From Wenzhouxiangella sp. (GTDB lineage Bacteria; Pseudomonadota; Gammaproteobacteria; Xanthomonadales; Wenzhouxiangellaceae), in assembly GCA_007119095.1 (NCBI GenBank), contig SKQI01000042.1, positions 1 through 16,096 of the forward strand: a stretch of DNA of 16,096 bases, read 5' to 3'. The notes beneath the pieces are model-generated. The model saw only the letters and a program-made list of their open reading frames with translations, was not told where the DNA came from and made no database searches. Shown here in pieces: positions 12,982 through 16,096 of the stretch (position 1 is its first letter; the number at the start of each line of letters is the position of its first letter). Both the position numbers and the translations under genes were made by a program.

Positions 12982-14964
12982 ATGAAACGCACCCGGTTCA
13001 GTCAACTGTTTGTCGGCTTGTTTTCAATGTGCCTTGTTCCAGTGGTGATTTCTGGTCAAGGCAGTACTGACCCTCGGGCGATGGAAGGGCGGCCCGCAGC
13101 CCTGCTCGCCGAATGGGAACGCTCGAACGACCAGGCAACGGTTTTTGCTCCCCGTCCTGATACCCCTGCTGAGCCGACTGCCAACGATCCGGCTCCGGCT
13201 GCGAGTCGAGCCACCTTTACCGTCGGTAGCGACGCGAACTGCGACTTCTCCTCGGTCGCTGCTGCTCTGGCCTCGCCGCTGGTCTCCGACGGCGATGTGC
13301 TCAATCTACGCAGCGACCTGGTCACCCTGGGCACCACTGAGATCCGCGATCGTCCGGGCAGTCTGACCTTGCGGGGCGGTTTTGAGACCTGCTCGTCGCT
13401 GACTCCGACGGGCGATCGGACCGTGTTCAACGGCAATGGTGAACGTGTTTTCTATCTGCAGACCGGCGTTAGCTACAGCGGCCAGCGGATGGAGATCCAC
13501 CTTGAGAACGTGACCGTCACCAACGGTCATGCCACCGGCTCATTTGGTGGCGGTGGCCTGATGGTCAATGGCCGCCAAGGGGCAATTTCGGTCCAGTTGC
13601 GCAATTCCTTCATCACCAACAACAGCACCACGCGTAGTGGTGGGGGCATAAGCGTGCGAATCAATAATCAAGTGGTCGATACCAGTGCGCCACCGATGCT
13701 GGTCATGGACAACAGCACGTTGTTGTCCAACAATACCGCCGATGAAAACGGCGGCGGCCTGAGCTGCTTCAGTCCACCGGATCGGCCCCAGGGAACGGTG
13801 GTACGCCTGGGCACGGTGGCCGTGGTCAATAATCAGGCGGCCAACGGCGGCGGTATTGCCGTCGATGGCTGCGATATGGTGGTGTTGTACCCGGGGGTCT
13901 CCCTGCTTGGAATCTTCAACAATACCGCCAATGGCGAAGGTGCAGACGGCAACGGCGGCGGTATTTATGTGACCGGCGCAGACGCCCGAGTCCGGGTGCT
14001 GTCTGATCCGCGCGTTGGCGGTCTGGGTGATCCCAACAACGGTGGCTTGATCGGCAACAACAATGCCCGGCGTGGCGGGGGCATCTACGTGGGTGGCGGT
14101 CATTTGGATACCGCAGATATTCATCTCCGAAATAACAGTGCTTCGTTTTTAGGGGGCGCGGTCTACGCTGAGGGAATTGGGGCGCTTGCGGTCATTGATC
14201 GCGAATTTAGTCAGTGCCAGAGTGGCTCCCCAGGCATTTTTGGTCTGGAGCGATGTTCGGTGGTGGCTGATAATGCAGCAGGCAACGCTGGAGCGGCATT
14301 CTATGCCCAAAACGGTGGGGAGATCCGTGTTCAGGGCACGCGAATTTTCAACAACAGCTCGAGCGTGGCCCCGATTGCGGCAACGACCGGGACGAACGGC
14401 GAGTCGCTGATTCGTATCGAGAACTCCGTGGGCTGGGGCAATCAAGGCGTTAACGGCTTGTCTTCCAATCGCGGAATCATTGAGCTGCGCTGGAGTACCT
14501 TGGCGGACAACCAGGTCACGGATGCCTTTTTTCGCGTGAACGCAGGCACTGGCAGTGTCGCGCGAATTCGTGTATACGGGTCTATCGTCCGTGAAACCGG
14601 CCTGACCAGCGAGCTGGCCGGGGCCGGAACGAACTCGATCGTCTTCGATTGCGTGATCGGTTGGCGGCCGTTTGCCGAGGTAGCTGGGAACAAGTTTGCC
14701 TACATGAACGTCGATCCACAGTTCGTCAATCCGGCAGCGCGTGATTACCGCACTGGGCCGACCTCGCCTGCGATTGATTTTTGTGACAATGTGCCGGAAC
14801 CACCCAGCCTGGATTTCAACCGGGTGACTCGCGGAACTGAGCACATTGGTGATCCTTTTGAATCGAACAATCCAGGCCTCGGCTTTTATGACATCGGCGC
14901 GTTCGAGACACGCTGGCGGCCAGATATGCTGTTCCGCAGCCGCTTTCAGATCGGTGGGTTCTAG
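12982..14964 (+). CDS. Secreted right-handed beta-helix protein with Pmp-like repeats and choice-of-anchor Q-type end
   Basis: This 660-residue protein opens with a signal peptide (MKRTRFSQLFVGLFSMCLVP, then VVISGQG). Residues 75-150 (TFTVGSDANCDFSSVAAALA and GDVLNLRSD) form the usual cap of secreted beta-helix proteins. Residues about 185-440 carry repeated GGG[IL] turns, each with Asn-rich neighbours: GGGGLMVNG, RSGGGISV, ENGGGLSCF, ANGGGIAVDG, GNGGGIYVTG and RRGGGIYVGGG. These resemble the GG[ALIV] element of polymorphic outer-membrane-protein repeats. The C-terminus has ARDYRTGPTSPAIDFCDN and YDIGAFE, which match the choice-of-anchor Q domain, and finally MLFRSRFQIGGF. The ATG at 12982 is chosen because the signal peptide begins there and AGGA lies upstream; an in-frame TTG at 12898 adds 28 unlikely residues. 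It is probably a surface protein or adhesin; no enzyme motif is seen. Confidence 0.85.
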   Translation: MKRTRFSQLFVGLFSMCLVPVVISGQGSTDPRAMEGRPAALLAEWERSNDQATVFAPRPDTPAEPTANDPAPAASRATFTVGSDANCDFSSVAAALASPLVSDGDVLNLRSDLVTLGTTEIRDRPGSLTLRGGFETCSSLTPTGDRTVFNGNGERVFYLQTGVSYSGQRMEIHLENVTVTNGHATGSFGGGGLMVNGRQGAISVQLRNSFITNNSTTRSGGGISVRINNQVVDTSAPPMLVMDNSTLLSNNTADENGGGLSCFSPPDRPQGTVVRLGTVAVVNNQAANGGGIAVDGCDMVVLYPGVSLLGIFNNTANGEGADGNGGGIYVTGADARVRVLSDPRVGGLGDPNNGGLIGNNNARRGGGIYVGGGHLDTADIHLRNNSASFLGGAVYAEGIGALAVIDREFSQCQSGSPGIFGLERCSVVADNAAGNAGAAFYAQNGGEIRVQGTRIFNNSSSVAPIAATTGTNGESLIRIENSVGWGNQGVNGLSSNRGIIELRWSTLADNQVTDAFFRVNAGTGSVARIRVYGSIVRETGLTSELAGAGTNSIVFDCVIGWRPFAEVAGNKFAYMNVDPQFVNPAARDYRTGPTSPAIDFCDNVPEPPSLDFNRVTRGTEHIGDPFESNNPGLGFYDIGAFETRWRPDMLFRSRFQIGGF

Positions 14965-14971
14965 TCCACTA

Positions 14972-15000
14972 AAAGCCCCGGGCTGTGAGCCCGGGGCTTT
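14972..15000. terminator. Strong bidirectional terminator between the beta-helix gene and nth
   Basis: A perfect 13-bp stem (14972-14984 with 14988-15000) and a three-base GTG loop begin 7 bases past the beta-helix stop. The arms read AAAGCCCCGGGCT and its complement, giving T-runs on both strands. The stop codon of the convergent nth gene (TAA, complement of 14999-15001) overlaps the right arm, so the hairpin serves both genes. Confidence 0.93.
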
Positions 15001-15652
15001 AGGCAGCAGTGTCCGTCACATGCTTCTTGCGATCTTTCCATCCGCACAGGTCAACGACCGGGCACTGGCCGCATAGCGGTTTTCTGGCCTTGCAGGTGTA
15101 GCGGCCGTGCAGGATCAGCCAGTGGTGGGCGTCGACCAGATAGTCGGCGGGAACGCGCTTGAGCAAGGCTTTTTCCACTGCCAGCGGGGTCTTGCCCGGG
15201 GCCAGTTTGGTCCGGTTGGCGACGCGGAAAATGTGGGTATCCACGGCCATGGTTGGCTGGCCAAAGGCGGTGTTCAGCACCACGTTGGCGGTCTTGCGGC
15301 CGACCCCGGGCAGGGCTTCCAACTCGGCGCGCGTGCTCGGCACCTCGCCGCTGTGGCGCTCGATCAGGATGCGGCAGGCAGCGATGATGTTCTTGGCCTT
15401 GCTGTTGAACAGGCCGATCGTCTTGATGTATTCCTTCAGGCCCTCTTCGCCCAGCGCGAGGATGGCTTCGGGCGTGTTGGCAACCGGGAACAGTCGCCGG
15501 GTCGCCTTGTTGACGCCGACATCGGTGGCTTGCGCTGACAGGGTGACGGCGACCAGCAATTCGAAGGGGCTGGCATATTCCAGCTCGGTTTCCGGCTTGG
15601 GGTTGATTTCGGCCAGGCGGCGGAAAAATTCAACGCGATCGGCAACTTTCAT
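14999..15652 (-). CDS. nth: Endonuclease III (DNA glycosylase/AP lyase)
   Basis: This 217-residue base-excision repair enzyme removes oxidised pyrimidines and cleaves AP sites. The helix-hairpin-helix LEALPGVGRKTANVV carries catalytic K120, and D138 lies in AVDTHIFRVANR; both positions equal those of E. coli Nth. The [4Fe-4S] ligands C187, C194, C197 and C203 (CKARKPLCGQCPVVDLC) have the standard C-x6-C-x2-C-x5-C spacing. The ATG at 15652 overlaps the rsxE stop as ATGA. The rsxE-nth order is that of the E. coli rsxABCDGE-nth operon, so nth is probably the last gene of an Rsx/Rnf operon that continues past the window. It ends in the bidirectional hairpin. Confidence 0.97.
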   Translation of the reverse strand: MKVADRVEFFRRLAEINPKPETELEYASPFELLVAVTLSAQATDVGVNKATRRLFPVANTPEAILALGEEGLKEYIKTIGLFNSKAKNIIAACRILIERHSGEVPSTRAELEALPGVGRKTANVVLNTAFGQPTMAVDTHIFRVANRTKLAPGKTPLAVEKALLKRVPADYLVDAHHWLILHGRYTCKARKPLCGQCPVVDLCGWKDRKKHVTDTAA

Positions 15653-16096
15653 GCGTTTGTTTTCTGGCTTTTGGTGGCGGCGGTAGACAGACGCTGATGC
15701 AGGGCAACCATCAGCCCCAGACCGATAAAGGCCCCGGGCGGCAGCAGCGCCAGCAGAAGGCCAGTACCGTCAGGGAGAATCTGGATGCTCAGCACGCTGG
15801 CCCAGCTACCCAGCAGCATGTCGGCATCGGCCATCAGCGTGCCCTGGCCGACGATTTCGCGCCCGGCCCCCAGAGCCAGCAGCACCAGGGCAAAACCCAG
15901 CCCCTGGGCCAGCCCATCGTGCAGCGCCGGCGCTATCGGCTGGCGCGAAGCAAAAGCCTCGGCTCGGGCCAGCAGGGTGCAGTTGGTCACGATCAGCGGC
16001 ACGAAGATGCCCAGCACCCGGCTCAGGTCATGCAGCCAGGCCTGCATCAGCAGCTCAACCACGGTGACCAGCGTGGCGATGATCAGGACAAAGGCC
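15649..16096 (-). CDS. rsxE: Electron transport complex subunit RsxE/RnfE (5' truncated at window edge)
   Basis: The frame stays open to the window end and the N-terminal part lies outside. The visible 149 residues contain several membrane helices, including FVLIIATLVTVVELLM (from the edge-extended frame) and LGFALVLLALGA. The motif VPLIVTNCTLLARAEAFAS contains the conserved Cys and Arg-Ala-Glu-Ala segment of RsxD/E-type antiporter-like subunits, and GAGREIVGQGTLM is typical of RsxE. The protein is an inner-membrane part of the Rnf/Rsx complex, which couples ferredoxin/NADH redox to ion movement or keeps SoxR reduced. An internal GTG at 16062 could be read as a start, but the family's N-terminal sequence continues upstream of it. 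Confidence 0.93.
   Translation of the reverse strand, partial: AFVLIIATLVTVVELLMQAWLHDLSRVLGIFVPLIVTNCTLLARAEAFASRQPIAPALHDGLAQGLGFALVLLALGAGREIVGQGTLMADADMLLGSWASVLSIQILPDGTGLLLALLPPGAFIGLGLMVALHQRLSTAATKSQKTNA

Noticed and set aside
1..16096. Defence island, toxin-antitoxin pair, prophage or insertion sequence
   Set aside because: No nuclease-methylase pair, transposase, integrase, terminal inverted repeats or short toxin-antitoxin overlap could be supported; nearly all genes are housekeeping.

Overview
The window is a GC-rich, densely packed chromosomal segment from a gammaproteobacterium. The best fit is the Xanthomonadales / Wenzhouxiangellaceae neighbourhood. This is inferred from the rsxE-nth gene order (shared with E. 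coli), a MetX of the type that acts as serine O-succinyltransferase in xanthomonads, a TraB/GumN protein, and a secreted beta-helix protein with a C-terminal LFRSRF tail. I see no phage genes, insertion sequences, CRISPR arrays or plasmid genes. No gene-free stretch exceeds 300 bases; the longest is the 223-base ompW/phrB divergent region.

Layout. 1-1041 (+) is the 3' part of a DUF3300-type gene with a very basic Arg/Ser/Ala/Gln tail that ends in five perfect 18-bp repeats. A tRNA-Leu(CAA) gene with a recognisable promoter follows on the minus strand. Next come cysteine dioxygenase and metX (minus, ATGA overlap), then ompW (minus) with its own terminator. ompW diverges from an Fe-S photolyase/cryptochrome (plus), and a perfect CRP/FNR-type palindrome lies between them. 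The trm112-nadC pair (minus) diverges from purE-purK (plus). The sodB - argD-like - ABC ATPase block (minus) ends by overlapping the 3' end of purK. An RNase T gene (minus) diverges from a TraB/GumN protein (plus), which is followed by a 660-residue secreted beta-helix protein (plus). A strong hairpin separates that gene from nth and rsxE (minus), and rsxE runs off the window edge.

How the genes fit together. Most are core metabolism: cysteine/methionine (metX, cdo), NAD (nadC), purines (purE, purK), arginine (argD), tRNA processing and modification (rnt, trm112), oxidative stress and DNA repair (sodB, phrB, nth) and electron transport (rsxE). Tight ATGA or TTGA overlaps suggest translational coupling in metX-cdo, trm112-nadC, argD-ABC and rsxE-nth. 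The less ordinary material is the tail of the DUF3300 protein, the metX-cdo pairing (an enzyme of cysteine synthesis next to one of cysteine oxidation), the FNR-like class II promoter layout upstream of ompW, the orphan FbpC-like ATPase coupled to an aminotransferase, and the beta-helix protein. I found no clear new multi-gene system; the candidates are listed with that limit in mind.
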